A stretch of 64,000 nt of DNA. It comes from CAG-411 sp963643465 (lineage in GTDB: Bacteria; Bacillota; Clostridia; Lachnospirales; Lachnospiraceae). Below the pieces are notes generated by a model, which had not been told where the DNA came from, searched no databases, and was given only the letters and a program-made list of their open reading frames with translations. Positions 50,401 through 59,984 of this stretch are shown piece by piece. The stretch's first letter is position 1, and every line of letters begins with the position of its first letter. The stretch covers positions 1-64,000 of the forward strand of contig CAVIJT010000002.1 in NCBI GenBank assembly GCA_963643465.1, in the 5' to 3' direction. Position numbers and translations under genes: made by a program.

Positions 50401-50414
50401 ACACACCATCCCTT

Positions 50415-50798
50415 CTACTTATGGGAGTTCTCTGTAATTATAGAAACAATATCTTCAATATCTTCCTGGCTAATGGTCTCATTCTTCACCAAAGATGCAA
50501 TTAATCCCTGATAAGAATTATTATAAAAATGTTCTAAAAAACTCTTTGTTTCCTTTGATACATACTGTTCTCTTTCAATCAAAGGCGTATACATTTTGAG
50601 CCTGCCTTCTTTTTTACACGCAAGAAACCCTTTTTCTTCCAAACGCTTTAACAAAACCTGAACGGTGGAACGTGTCCATCCTTTTTCCTGCTCTAAAATT
50701 TGTACGATTTTCCCAGATCCAATAGGTAACTGCTCTGCCCATATGATTTGCATAACAGCCAGTTCTGAATCCGGCAATCTTTCTATTTTCTTTTTCAT
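50415..50798 (-). CDS. blaI: BlaI/MecI-family transcriptional repressor
   Basis: 127 residues. Winged-helix repressor: LPDSELAVMQIIWAEQLPIGSGKIVQIL, then GWTRSTVQVLLKRLEEKGFLACKKEGR (recognition helix and wing) and a C-terminal dimerisation part with the region cut by BlaR1 proteases. The frame opens at 50855, but AAGGAGG lies 7 bases before the ATG at 50798. Its promoter (50892-50920) carries a paired operator, so it represses itself and the BlaR1-LCP gene. Confidence 0.92.
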   Translation of the reverse strand: MKKKIERLPDSELAVMQIIWAEQLPIGSGKIVQILEQEKGWTRSTVQVLLKRLEEKGFLACKKEGRLKMYTPLIEREQYVSKETKSFLEHFYNNSYQGLIASLVKNETISQEDIEDIVSIITENSHK

Positions 50799-50891
50799 GA
50801 TGCATCCTCCTTGCGCCTTTGCAACTCTTTTTCCTGCAACGACTTTTTTGGCCAATAGTCATAAATGCGTCCATCTATGCCCTACGCTATT

Positions 50892-50920
50892 ACTATAAAT
50901 CAAATGATGACATTTGTCAA
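50892..50920 (-). promoter_or_regulatory. Promoter of the blaI operon
   Basis: Minus-strand -35 TTGACA (50915-50920), 17-base spacer, -10 TATAGT (50892-50897). The -35 lies inside the left operator arm. Confidence 0.85.
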
Positions 50921-50947
50921 CAACTTTTCGTCGACAAATGTCATCAT
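50904..50947. promoter_or_regulatory. Paired BlaI-type operator
   Basis: A perfect 15-bp inverted repeat (50904-50918 with 50933-50947) around 14 bases. Each arm holds a GACA-N2-TGTC dyad (50909-50918 and 50933-50942), close to the TACA-N2-TGTA core of BlaI/MecI sites. One dyad covers the -35. Confidence 0.85.
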
Positions 50948-50975
50948 ATATTTTCTTTCTATCTGTTAGCCACTT

Positions 50976-51485
50976 CTATTTCTTTGGAACTACTATTCCT
51001 TCATGGGTTAATAACTGGATTTTTTTCTCTAATCCTCCAGCATATCCTGTCAGGCTTCCATCCTTTCCAATCACCCGATGGCAAGGAATTATGATACTAA
51101 TGGGATTACGTCCCACTGCACCTCCTACTGCTTGTGCAGACATAGTTTTCTTCCCCATATCCACAGCCACTTTCCTTGCAATCTCCCCATAAGTAGTAGT
51201 TTCTCCATATGGAATTTCACGCAAATATTTCCAAACACTCTGTTGAAATTCACTGCCCTCTGGTTTTAAAGGGAGTGTCCCTATATCCGGTTGCTTTCCG
51301 GAAAAGTAAGCGTCCAACCACTGTTTTGCAAAAAGGAGAGTGGATACCTGTTCTTCTATCCACTCTCCTTTTACTGTGGCTGCATAATATTTTTGCTGTT
51401 TCATCCATAAACCAGAGAGATTCTCTCCATCAGAAACGACAGTCAATTCTCCTACCATGGACGGATATTTCATCATATACTGCAT
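50976..51485 (-). CDS. ogt: O6-alkylguanine-DNA alkyltransferase
   Basis: 169 residues. Suicide repair of O6-methylguanine. FQQSVWKYLREIPYGETTTYGEIA leads to the active-site IIPCHRVIGKDGSLTGYAGG, with the acceptor Cys. N-terminal domain present, so a full Ogt-type protein. Begins one base after the pyrD stop with a weak ribosome site (AGGT), presumably coupled to pyrD. Confidence 0.94.
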   Translation of the reverse strand: MQYMMKYPSMVGELTVVSDGENLSGLWMKQQKYYAATVKGEWIEEQVSTLLFAKQWLDAYFSGKQPDIGTLPLKPEGSEFQQSVWKYLREIPYGETTTYGEIARKVAVDMGKKTMSAQAVGGAVGRNPISIIIPCHRVIGKDGSLTGYAGGLEKKIQLLTHEGIVVPKK

Positions 51486-51486
51486 T

Positions 51487-52398
51487 TTATTTCACACAAC
51501 CTACTAATTCATTAATATCTTTTATACCATTTGCTTCACAATACTGTTTGATGCCTTCAATAACTTCCAAAGTAACTTTTGGATTATGGAAGTTTGCAGT
51601 ACCAATAGAAACAGCACTAGCTCCTGCCATAATAAATTCCAGTGCATCCTCTGCACACATAATTCCTCCCATACCAATAATTGGTACATTTACTGCCTGT
51701 GCTACCTGATACACCATTCTTACTGCAACTGGTTTTATGGCAGGACCAGACAATCCTCCCGTCTTATTTGCCAATGCAAAGGTTCTTCTATTGACATCAA
51801 TTTTCATTCCAGTCAATGTATTAATCAAAGACAAGGCATCTGCTCCACCAGCCTCTGCTGCCTTTGCCATCTCTGCAATATTTGTGACATTCGGACTTAA
51901 CTTCATAATAACCGGCTGCTTGGCACGTTTCTTCATTTCTTTTGTAATCGCCTCCACTGCCTTTGGATCTTGTCCAAATGCAATTCCGCCTTCTTTGACG
52001 TTTGGACAGGAAATGTTAATCTCAAGCATATCCACTGGTTCCTCTGCCAATCGCTCTACTACTTCACAGTAATCTTCTGTACTCTTACCACAAACATTTA
52101 CAATAATGCGTGTATCTTTATATTGTTTTAAATATGGAATATCTCTTTTTACAAATACATCAATTCCCGGATTTTGCAAACCAATGGCATTGATCATTCC
52201 ACCATATGTTTCCGCAATTCGTGGTGTTGGATTTCCAGGCCAAGGCACATTTGCCACACCTTTGGTGGTAACTGCTCCAATCTGATTCAAATCTACAAAA
52301 TCACTATATTCTGCTCCAGAGCCAAACGTTCCAGAGGCAACGGTCACAGGATTGTTCCACTCTACACCTGCTATGTTTACTTTCATATTTGTACTCAT
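51487..52398 (-). CDS. pyrD: Dihydroorotate dehydrogenase B, catalytic subunit
   Basis: 303 residues, class 1B. FMN enzyme oxidising dihydroorotate to orotate, passing electrons through PyrK to NAD+. VASGTFGSGAEY, INISCPNVKEGG with the class 1 catalytic Cys, KLSPNVTNI, and the phosphate-binding GMGGIMCAEDALEFIMAGAS. TAATG overlap with pyrK; GAGGAG at the end of pyrK is the ribosome site. Confidence 0.96.
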   Translation of the reverse strand: MSTNMKVNIAGVEWNNPVTVASGTFGSGAEYSDFVDLNQIGAVTTKGVANVPWPGNPTPRIAETYGGMINAIGLQNPGIDVFVKRDIPYLKQYKDTRIIVNVCGKSTEDYCEVVERLAEEPVDMLEINISCPNVKEGGIAFGQDPKAVEAITKEMKKRAKQPVIMKLSPNVTNIAEMAKAAEAGGADALSLINTLTGMKIDVNRRTFALANKTGGLSGPAIKPVAVRMVYQVAQAVNVPIIGMGGIMCAEDALEFIMAGASAVSIGTANFHNPKVTLEVIEGIKQYCEANGIKDINELVGCVK

Positions 52399-53168
52399 TA
52401 AATCTCAATCTCCTCTGCATAAAATACTGGACCATCTTTGCATATACGCTTATTATTTACATTGGTATGGTGATCCTTTTCTTTTGACTGACAAACACAG
52501 GCAAGACATGCACCAATTCCACATGCCATTTTTTCCTCCAAAGAAATCTGTGTCTTAATGCCTTTTTCCTGTGCATATGCCTTAATCCCACGAAGCATTG
52601 GCATAGGACCACATGCCATAATCACATCACCTTCGATGTTATTTTCACGTATTGCATCTATGACATTTCCCTTGGTTCCTACACTTCCATCTTCTGTAGA
52701 CACGTACACAGTTGCATATGGCTCAAATTCCTCTTTCAAAAACAAATCATTGTCTCTATATCCAAGTACCACCTGCACCTGAGCATCTAAACTCTTTGCC
52801 AATTCAAGCATTGGTGGAATTCCAATTCCTCCACCAATAAGAATGGCTTTCTTTCCTTCCAAGAAAAATCCATTTCCCAAAGGACCCATTACACGAATCG
52901 TATCTCCTGCATTCAGTTTTGAGAATTCTTCTGTTCCTTTTCCCACTACACGATACACCAAGCGCAATGTTCCATTTTCCTTATCAATCTCACAAATACT
53001 GATTGGTCTTGGAAGTAACTGACTACCTTCCTTACAATATAAAGATACAAACTGTCCAGGCTTTGCATTCTGCACAATTTCTTCCTCTTTCATCCACATA
53101 CTGTAAACACCATCTGTCACTTTTGCAGTGCTGGTGACAATTGCTTCTTTGATTACTTTATCCGCCAT
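52398..53168 (-). CDS. pyrK: Dihydroorotate dehydrogenase B, electron-transfer subunit
   Basis: 256 residues. FAD-binding ferredoxin-reductase-type beta barrel (LLPRPISICEID), NAD-binding domain (ILIGGGIGIPPMLELAKSL) and a C-terminal 2Fe-2S site with Cys in CGIGACLACVC and CKDG. Transfers electrons from PyrD FMN to NAD+. AAGGAG before the ATG; the pyrF stop is 14 bases upstream. Confidence 0.95.
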   Translation of the reverse strand: MADKVIKEAIVTSTAKVTDGVYSMWMKEEEIVQNAKPGQFVSLYCKEGSQLLPRPISICEIDKENGTLRLVYRVVGKGTEEFSKLNAGDTIRVMGPLGNGFFLEGKKAILIGGGIGIPPMLELAKSLDAQVQVVLGYRDNDLFLKEEFEPYATVYVSTEDGSVGTKGNVIDAIRENNIEGDVIMACGPMPMLRGIKAYAQEKGIKTQISLEEKMACGIGACLACVCQSKEKDHHTNVNNKRICKDGPVFYAEEIEI

Positions 53169-53182
53169 TTCTTCTATTCTCC

Positions 53183-54109
53183 TTACTTTCCTGCCAATGC
53201 AGCATTAATATCTTCACGCATATCAAGAACTGCCTGTCTGGACGCATCTGCAAAGTTTGCACTTCCAAATTTACTATATTTTTCCTGCTTATAGGCAGCA
53301 ATAATTCCTCTGGAAGAATTGATAATTGCGCCCAATCCGTCCTTGTTAAAATAAGGTACTAAATCTTCTGCCTTACCGCCTTGCGCACCATATCCCGGAA
53401 CTAAAATAAATGTTTTTGGCATAATTTTTCTAAGTACCTTTCCCATTTCAGGATAAGTAGCTCCTACTACACATCCTACATAACTATACGCATCACCCAT
53501 GTGTAGCTCGCCCCACTCTGCCACTTTTTTTCCAACTAATTCATAAAGAGGCTTTCCATCTACAAGCTGATCCTGAAATTCTCCGCTGGATGGATTCGAA
53601 GTCTTTACTAACACAAAAATTCCCTTATTTTCTTCTTTGCACACATCAATAAATGGCTTAATTCCATCCGAACCAAGATATGGATTTACCGTCACAAAAT
53701 CCTCGTTAAATCCAGCATAGGATTGATTTCCAACTTTTACACGCCCTACATGACCTACTGCATAAGCAGAAGAAGTAGAACCAATATCTCCACGCTTAAT
53801 ATCTCCAATTACAACTAAATCTTTTTCTTTACAGTAATCTACTGTCTTTTTAAAAGCAATCATTCCCGGAATTCCAAACTGTTCGTACATAGCAATCTGT
53901 GGCTTCACTGCTGGAATTAAGTCTGCTGTAGCATCTACAATGGCTTTGTTAAACTGCCAAATTGCCTCACCTGCTCCTTCCAATGTTTCACCATATTCCG
54001 CAAATGCCGCTTTCTTTATTTCTTCCGGCACATAATCAAGCATAGGATCTAATCCCACAACAATCGGCGCATTCAAATCTGTAATCTTTTTACACAACTT
54101 ATTTATCAT
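53183..54109 (-). CDS. pyrF: Orotidine-5'-phosphate decarboxylase, type 2
   Basis: 308 residues, the longer PyrF_2 form. VVGLDPMLDYVPEE at the start, catalytic KRGDIGST (D/K/D chemistry) and the closing ILVPGYGAQGGKAED. Makes UMP from OMP. The frame opens at 54127, but AAGGA precedes the ATG at 54109 by 9 bases. A 146-base structured gap separates it from pyrC. Confidence 0.94.
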   Translation of the reverse strand: MINKLCKKITDLNAPIVVGLDPMLDYVPEEIKKAAFAEYGETLEGAGEAIWQFNKAIVDATADLIPAVKPQIAMYEQFGIPGMIAFKKTVDYCKEKDLVVIGDIKRGDIGSTSSAYAVGHVGRVKVGNQSYAGFNEDFVTVNPYLGSDGIKPFIDVCKEENKGIFVLVKTSNPSSGEFQDQLVDGKPLYELVGKKVAEWGELHMGDAYSYVGCVVGATYPEMGKVLRKIMPKTFILVPGYGAQGGKAEDLVPYFNKDGLGAIINSSRGIIAAYKQEKYSKFGSANFADASRQAVLDMREDINAALAGK

Positions 54110-54192
54110 AATTCTGTATCCTTTCATAATTGTTTAGCTAAAAACATGTATTTACTATATGTTTCGTAAGAAAAAGTAACTTTTGTAATGTT

Positions 54193-54259
54193 TAAGCCCT
54201 CAGCCAAAGGCAAATTTTCATGGGCTTACACGTAACTGTTCACACTTCTGAACTGTTAC
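54193..54259 (-). other. Structured pyrC-pyrF gap
   Basis: Two stem-loops: GTAACTGTTC (54232-54241) with GAACTGTTAC (54250-54259, overlapping the pyrC stop), and TAAGCCC (54193-54199) with GGGCTTA (54222-54228). The minus strand carries CATGAAAATTTGCC, close to the core of the dispersed repeat. No T-run, so it may be a processing or stability element rather than a terminator. Confidence 0.4.
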
Positions 54260-55542
54260 TCCTTTGTATAGTCATAAACTACATTTCCATCTACTAAAGT
54301 CTGATACACACGGCCTTTTACTTCTTTTCCGCCAAACGGTGTATTTTTTCCTTTGGAAACAAATTTATCTACATCAATGGTATAACTTTCCGAAAAATCA
54401 GCTATGACAATATCTGCTGCCTTTCCTACTGCAATCTGTCCTTTGTCAATGCCAAGGACTTTTGCAGGATTGTAACTCATCTTCTCCACAAGCTGCATCT
54501 TTGTCAAATATCCTTGCTCTACAAGTTCTGTTACTGTAAGGGCAAATGCAGTCTCCTCTCCCACAATACCAAATGGTGCCTGTGCCATGGATTTTGCTTT
54601 TTCCTCTGCACTATGAGGTGCATGATCCGTAGAAATCACATCCATAATTCCATCTCTAAGTCCCTCTTTCAATGCCTGTACATCCGCTCTGCTTCTAAGA
54701 GGAGGGTTCATTTTGTAATTGGCATCATCACAAGGAATATCTGCATCAGCAAGGGTAAAATGATGTGGACACACTTCACCAGTCACCATATATCCTGCCT
54801 CTTTTGCTAATTTTATCATTCCTACACTATCTTTTGTAGAGCAATGGCACAAATGCAGTTTTGCACCAGTCTCATTTGCCAGAAAAATATCTCTTGCAGT
54901 TATCACGTCCTCTACTGCATTGATAATTCCTTTTAGCCCAAGTTCTTCTGCACGTTTTCCTGCATTCATAACTCCGCCACGAACAAGTTGCTTATCTTCG
55001 CAGTGAGCCATAACAACCAATCCGTTCTCAGCAGCCTTTTTCATGCCCTCCACGTAGACTAAAATATCCATAACAGATTTTCCATCTTCGCTTACTGCTA
55101 CTGCTCCGGCTTCTTTCATACCCTGCATATCCGTAACTTCTGTACCAACCTGTCCCTTTGTCACCGCTCCTACAGGAAGAATATGAACAACCGAATCCGT
55201 TGCTTCCTTCTCTTTTATCCAAGCAACCATCTCTTTGCTGTCAATGGATGGATTGGTGTTTGGCATAGGACACACAGAAGTATATCCACCTCTTGCTGAT
55301 GACATGGAACCCGTTTTTATAGTCTCTTTATACTCAAAACCAGGCTCACGAAAATGTACATGTAAATCAATAAAACCAGGCATTACATACTTACCTTCTG
55401 CATCAATGACAACATCACCTTCTGCTGTGTCTATATTAGAAGCAATCTCTGTTACAACTCCATCTGCAATTGCCACATCGAATATTCCATCCGTTCCATC
55501 TGCCGGATTTAACACATGTCCCTTTTTGATTACTGTCTTCAT
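54256..55542 (-). CDS. pyrC: Dihydroorotase
   Basis: 428 residues, class I (long) dihydroorotase. Zinc ligands in FIDLHVHFREPG, MAHCED, HLCHCST and the final STDHAPHS. Cyclises carbamoyl-aspartate. The frame opens at 55554, but GGAGG stands 5 bases before the ATG at 55542 (MKTVIKKGH). It begins 33 bases after the holA stop and seems to lack its own promoter. Confidence 0.95.
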   Translation of the reverse strand: MKTVIKKGHVLNPADGTDGIFDVAIADGVVTEIASNIDTAEGDVVIDAEGKYVMPGFIDLHVHFREPGFEYKETIKTGSMSSARGGYTSVCPMPNTNPSIDSKEMVAWIKEKEATDSVVHILPVGAVTKGQVGTEVTDMQGMKEAGAVAVSEDGKSVMDILVYVEGMKKAAENGLVVMAHCEDKQLVRGGVMNAGKRAEELGLKGIINAVEDVITARDIFLANETGAKLHLCHCSTKDSVGMIKLAKEAGYMVTGEVCPHHFTLADADIPCDDANYKMNPPLRSRADVQALKEGLRDGIMDVISTDHAPHSAEEKAKSMAQAPFGIVGEETAFALTVTELVEQGYLTKMQLVEKMSYNPAKVLGIDKGQIAVGKAADIVIADFSESYTIDVDKFVSKGKNTPFGGKEVKGRVYQTLVDGNVVYDYTKE

Positions 55543-55575
55543 CATATCCTCCATTTCCGTTCTATCATAACATCT

Positions 55576-56550
55576 TTACTTACTAAAGCCTACTATCAAC
55601 AATTCTACACCGATTTGATCTAAAAGTAAACCTGTTTTGACCTGCTGTTCCACCTCTACACACTGCTCCAGATAAGAATGGATTTCACGCACTTTGAAAT
55701 TCTTTGACTGAACCGCATATTTTTTTACGGTAAAAGGAGGAATTCCTACATTAGATGCGATTTGTCCATTGGGTATTCCTGCATGTGCAAGTTCTTTTAT
55801 CTGCACTAATATATTAAAATGGCGAATAAGTAAAAACAAAATGGACATAGGCTTTTCTCGTACTGCCAATAAATCATAATAAAGCTGCAATGCTTTATCT
55901 TGATTTCTCATACCAATGGCATCTATCATTTCAAAGATTTTTCCTTCTGTCTGGGCTACGCAAATATCATCTATCATTTCCCTTTGTATGATTTCATCTT
56001 CTGCAGCATAGCAAATCAATTTTTCCATTTCATTTTCCAGATTTTTCATATCTGCTCCAACTTTTTGTATCAGATATAATATATTTTGTTCTGTAATTTT
56101 TTTCCCATTTTTCTGCAAATAGGTGGCAATCCACATCTTCAAATCTGTTTCTGTCAGTCCGTTCATCTCACTGACTGTTCCTTGCTTTTGCACCGCTTTG
56201 TATAACTTATTTCTCTTATCTACTTCATGTTCCACAAACACAATAATAGATGTCTCTGGCAAGGTTTTTATATAATCCGCAAAATCACTCTGCTTTTTAA
56301 ACAAACCGCTATTTTCCAATACAAGCAATCTTTTTTCACTAAAGAAAGGAACGGTATCTGCCATAGACTGCACTGCTCCAAGATCTAAATCCTTTCCTTC
56401 GAAATAGGAATAATTCATCGTATCCTCCGGTGCCACAATAGCCGCCTTTAATTTGTCTCGATACAATAACTTCAAATAATCTTCCTGTCCATATAACAAA
56501 TAGACATTTGAAAATTCCTTCTTTTTAATGTGTTCTTTTATGGTGTGCAT
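55576..56550 (-). CDS. holA: DNA polymerase III, delta subunit
   Basis: 324 residues. Clamp-loader wrench that opens the beta clamp. VYLLYGQEDYLKLLYRDKLK at the start, then the ATPase-like domain without a P-loop, VEHEVDKRNKLYKAVQK, and a C-terminal collar (MSILFLLIRHFNILVQIKELA). The frame opens at 56583, but GGAGGTG lies 4 bases before the ATG at 56550. Confidence 0.9.
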   Translation of the reverse strand: MHTIKEHIKKKEFSNVYLLYGQEDYLKLLYRDKLKAAIVAPEDTMNYSYFEGKDLDLGAVQSMADTVPFFSEKRLLVLENSGLFKKQSDFADYIKTLPETSIIVFVEHEVDKRNKLYKAVQKQGTVSEMNGLTETDLKMWIATYLQKNGKKITEQNILYLIQKVGADMKNLENEMEKLICYAAEDEIIQREMIDDICVAQTEGKIFEMIDAIGMRNQDKALQLYYDLLAVREKPMSILFLLIRHFNILVQIKELAHAGIPNGQIASNVGIPPFTVKKYAVQSKNFKVREIHSYLEQCVEVEQQVKTGLLLDQIGVELLIVGFSK

Positions 56551-56563
56551 ATGCCACCTCCTT

Positions 56564-57736
56564 TTAATCCAATAAAAATTCACTTAGCACTACATTACTC
56601 ACATCAATACCATACTCAGTAAGCCAAATAGATTCCCCATTTTCCAGCAAAAGATTTTGCTTTTTCAATCGCTCTATGACAGAACCATATACGTCATAAA
56701 CATTCTCATGAAAACGTTCCAAAAATTTAGAAACCTGAATGCCTTTCGTCATACGAAGCCCAAGAAACATAAACTCTTCCATGGCTTCCTTTCTTCCAAT
56801 AATCTCTACCTGCTCCACACGCTTTTCCATCTGTGACGCATGTTGTAAATAGGACTCCATCTGGCTGCAATTACAATACCGTTTCCCTTGAAAATAAGAG
56901 GAAGCCCCCAATCCAAGACCAATATAGGAAATACCTGTCCAATAAGAACTGTTATGCTTTGATTCAAATCCTGGCTTTGCATAATTAGAAATCTCATATC
57001 GCTCATATCCATAGGCTTCTAACATATTCTTTGTCAACGCATACATTTTGCGGTCTATATCCTCATTGGGTAGTAAATTTTCCTTTGGCATACCCGGTCC
57101 ATACTCTTGCCAAAAGGCAGTATCCGGCTCTACAATCAAACTGTATGAAGAAATATGTTCTGGTTTTAGTTCCACTACTCGTCTTACAGTCTCCCGGTAT
57201 GTTTCTACCTGTTGTCCCGGCAATGCAGACATCATATCCACGCTGATATTAGAAAAATGATAAGCTCTGGCATCTTCATAACACTGCAAAAACTCTGCGT
57301 AAGAATGCACTCTTCCAAGCAATTTCAACTCTTCGTCATGAGAACTTTGTAGTCCCATACTAATACGGTTTATGCCTATCTGTTCATACACTTTCCATTT
57401 TTCACCGTTTACTGTACCCGGATTTACTTCTAGTGTAATCTCTATATGCTTCTTGTCCACATCCGAAAACACCTGACAAATCTTCTCTAAAATGCGTCCT
57501 AGCCATTCTGCCTCCAAAAGCGACGGTGTGCCTCCTCCAAAATAAATGGTCCGTATCTTATATTGTTCTGCTGCAAATTCATAACTTTCTATCTCTTTTA
57601 GCAATGCCTGACAGTAAGCCTTTTGCATCTCTTTTGTTGCCGGAGCGGATAAAAAATCACAATACCTGCATTTTTTTACACAAAAAGGAAGATGCACATA
57701 TAATCCTAACTCTTGTTTTTCTGTTCTATCTGCCAT
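56564..57736 (-). CDS. hemW: HemW-family radical SAM protein (haem chaperone / CPO-III-like)
   Basis: 390 residues. LYVHLPFCVKKCRYCDF gives the CxxxCxxC cluster motif; GGGTPSLL and VNPGTVN are family hallmarks. HemW inserts haem into proteins, and is often called oxygen-independent coproporphyrinogen oxidase. The frame opens at 57826; the start at 57736 (MADRTEKQELG) gives the normal length, with GAGGAAAGG upstream. Between lepA and holA as in many clostridia. Confidence 0.88.
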   Translation of the reverse strand: MADRTEKQELGLYVHLPFCVKKCRYCDFLSAPATKEMQKAYCQALLKEIESYEFAAEQYKIRTIYFGGGTPSLLEAEWLGRILEKICQVFSDVDKKHIEITLEVNPGTVNGEKWKVYEQIGINRISMGLQSSHDEELKLLGRVHSYAEFLQCYEDARAYHFSNISVDMMSALPGQQVETYRETVRRVVELKPEHISSYSLIVEPDTAFWQEYGPGMPKENLLPNEDIDRKMYALTKNMLEAYGYERYEISNYAKPGFESKHNSSYWTGISYIGLGLGASSYFQGKRYCNCSQMESYLQHASQMEKRVEQVEIIGRKEAMEEFMFLGLRMTKGIQVSKFLERFHENVYDVYGSVIERLKKQNLLLENGESIWLTEYGIDVSNVVLSEFLLD

Positions 57737-57851
57737 ACTCACGAACCTTTCCTCTAAAAGTTCCATAACATGCTGCACAAAAGGGTTGTTGCTTGAAATT
57801 TTGTCTCCTACGACCGCACATTCCAAGCCTCAACCCTCTCTATGCTAATTT

Positions 57852-59660
57852 CTATTCATCATCTAATTTTAATACACTCATAAATGCCTGCTGTGGTATC
57901 TCTACATTACCAACCTGACGCATTCGTTTCTTTCCTTCTTTCTGCTTTTCAAGCAACTTCTTCTTTCGAGAAATATCTCCACCGTAACACTTAGCAAGCA
58001 CATCTTTTCGCATGGCTTTTACAGTCTCTCTTGCAATTACCTTGCTACCGATTGCTGCCTGAATTGGAATCTCAAACAAATGACGTGGTATCTCTGTTTT
58101 CAATTTTTCACACATTTTACGACCACGCTCATAAGCAGTATCTGCATGTACAATAAAGGAAAGTGCATCCACTTCTTCTTTATTGATAAGAATATCCAAT
58201 TTCACAAGCTCAGAAGGCACATATCCCTTCATCTCATAATCAAATGAGGCATAACCTCTGGAACGAGATTTCAGTGCATCAAAGAAATCATAAATAATCT
58301 CATTCAGAGGAAGGTCATACTTTAACAATGCTCTTGTAGTCTCCATGTACTCCATTCCCAAGTACACGCCTCTTCTCTCCTGACATAAGTTCATAATAGG
58401 ACCTACAAACTCTGTAGTAACCATAATTTCTGCTGATACAATAGGTTCTTCCATATGATCAATCTCAGATGGATCCGGAAGATTGGAAGGATTGGTTATG
58501 TCCACCACTTCTCCATCCGTCTTATATACTTTATAAATAACACTAGGTGCTGTAGTTACAATGTCCAGATTATACTCTCTCTCTAATCGTTCCTGTATAA
58601 TCTCTAAATGAAGCAACCCTAAAAATCCGCATCGGAATCCAAATCCCAATGCAATCGAAGTCTCTGGTTCATACTGTAAAGAAGCATCATTTAACTGTAA
58701 TTTTTCCAACGCATCACGAAGATCCGGATATTTAGAACCGTCTGCCGGATATAAACCACAATAAACCATAGGATTTACTTTTTTATAACCAGGCAGTGCC
58801 TCTGCACATGGATTGTCTGCATCGGTAATCGTATCACCCACACGGGTATCTTTTACATTTTTCAAACTTGCAGTAATGTAACCAACCATACCAGCAGTAA
58901 GCTCCTCACAAGGAATGAACTGCCCTGCACCAAAGGTACCTACTTCTACTACTTCAGCCTCCGCTTTGGTAGCAATCATTCGCATCTTTGTTCCTTTTTT
59001 CACACGTCCATCAAACACACGACAAAATACAATTACTCCTTTGTATGCGTCGTACAAAGAATCAAAAATCAATGCTTTAAACGGACTATTGATATCTCCA
59101 GAAGGAGCTGGAATCTGTGCAACAATCTGTTCTAATACGTCTTCAATATTTAGACCCATTTTTGCAGAAATCAAAGGAGCATGTTCCGTATCTAATCCAA
59201 TCACATCCTCAATCTCCGCCTTTACTCGGTCTGGTTCTGCACTTGGAAGATCAATCTTATTGATAACCGGAAGAATCTCCAAATCATGATCCAATGCTAA
59301 ATAGCAGTTTGCCAAAGTCTGTGCCTCAATTCCCTGAGCGGCATCAACGATCAAAATTGCACCCTCACAAGCTGCCAGACTTCTAGATACTTCATAATTA
59401 AAATCCACATGCCCCGGAGTATCAATTAAATTAAATATATACTCTTCTCCATCTTTTGCTTTATATACAATTCGTACTGTCTGCGCCTTGATGGTAATTC
59501 CTCTTTCACGCTCCAAATCCATATTATCAAGCACCTGTGCCTGCATCTCTCTGCTAGTCAACAATCCGGTTTTCTCAATAATACGATCTGCCAAAGTGGA
59601 TTTTCCATGATCGATATGTGCAACAATACAAAAATTTCGAATCTTACTCTGCTCTATCAC
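57852..59660 (-). CDS. lepA: Elongation factor 4 (LepA)
   Basis: 602 residues. Ribosomal GTPase: G1 AHIDHGKSTLADRI, G3 DTPGHVDF, G4 NKIDLPSA, then EF-G-like domains and the LepA-specific C-terminal end (RETVKAMRKDVLAKCYGGD, KKRMRQVGNVEIPQQAF). Start GTG at 59660 with AAGGAG 9-10 bases upstream. First gene of the lepA-hemW-holA-pyr run; promoter at 59786-59814. Confidence 0.96.
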   Translation of the reverse strand: MIEQSKIRNFCIVAHIDHGKSTLADRIIEKTGLLTSREMQAQVLDNMDLERERGITIKAQTVRIVYKAKDGEEYIFNLIDTPGHVDFNYEVSRSLAACEGAILIVDAAQGIEAQTLANCYLALDHDLEILPVINKIDLPSAEPDRVKAEIEDVIGLDTEHAPLISAKMGLNIEDVLEQIVAQIPAPSGDINSPFKALIFDSLYDAYKGVIVFCRVFDGRVKKGTKMRMIATKAEAEVVEVGTFGAGQFIPCEELTAGMVGYITASLKNVKDTRVGDTITDADNPCAEALPGYKKVNPMVYCGLYPADGSKYPDLRDALEKLQLNDASLQYEPETSIALGFGFRCGFLGLLHLEIIQERLEREYNLDIVTTAPSVIYKVYKTDGEVVDITNPSNLPDPSEIDHMEEPIVSAEIMVTTEFVGPIMNLCQERRGVYLGMEYMETTRALLKYDLPLNEIIYDFFDALKSRSRGYASFDYEMKGYVPSELVKLDILINKEEVDALSFIVHADTAYERGRKMCEKLKTEIPRHLFEIPIQAAIGSKVIARETVKAMRKDVLAKCYGGDISRKKKLLEKQKEGKKRMRQVGNVEIPQQAFMSVLKLDDE

Positions 59661-59785
59661 TGCGTTCTCTCCTTACTGTCCAATTTGATACCAGTTCAGT
59701 CTTATCATTCAATCTTTTCCAAGATTACCTGTTACCAATCAAATAGAAAACTAAACCGTAACTCAATTTGCGCATATACTTTTTT

Positions 59786-59814
59786 ATTATAACATGTTTT
59801 TCCGGTATAAACAA
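59786..59814 (-). promoter_or_regulatory. Promoter of lepA
   Basis: Minus-strand -35 TTGTTT (59809-59814), 17-base spacer, -10 TATAAT (59786-59791). The leader of about 120 bases holds an AATCTT/AAGATT hairpin. The gap 59661-59984 otherwise contains only this, the next promoter and an ACTTTCCTAATGAGG half-palindrome. Confidence 0.65.
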
Positions 59815-59862
59815 GCTATCCAAAATTCCTCGCTATTAAAAGCCAAAGAATAACACTTACTA

Positions 59863-59891
59863 TTTTCAATTGTCCCAAAAAAAGCTATAAT
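59863..59891 (+). promoter_or_regulatory. Promoter of the FliK-like gene
   Basis: -35 TTTTCA (59863-59868), 17-base spacer, -10 TATAAT (59886-59891), about 85 bases before the start; AGAGG ribosome site. A sigma-A type, not the sigma-28 form usual for late flagellar genes. Confidence 0.5.
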
Positions 59892-59984
59892 AGAAACAAG
59901 AGACTTTCCTAATGAGGTAAAAAAGACGAAATAATAGGAAATTATACAATTATAGTCAGACACCAATAGAAAAGAGGAATTTTC

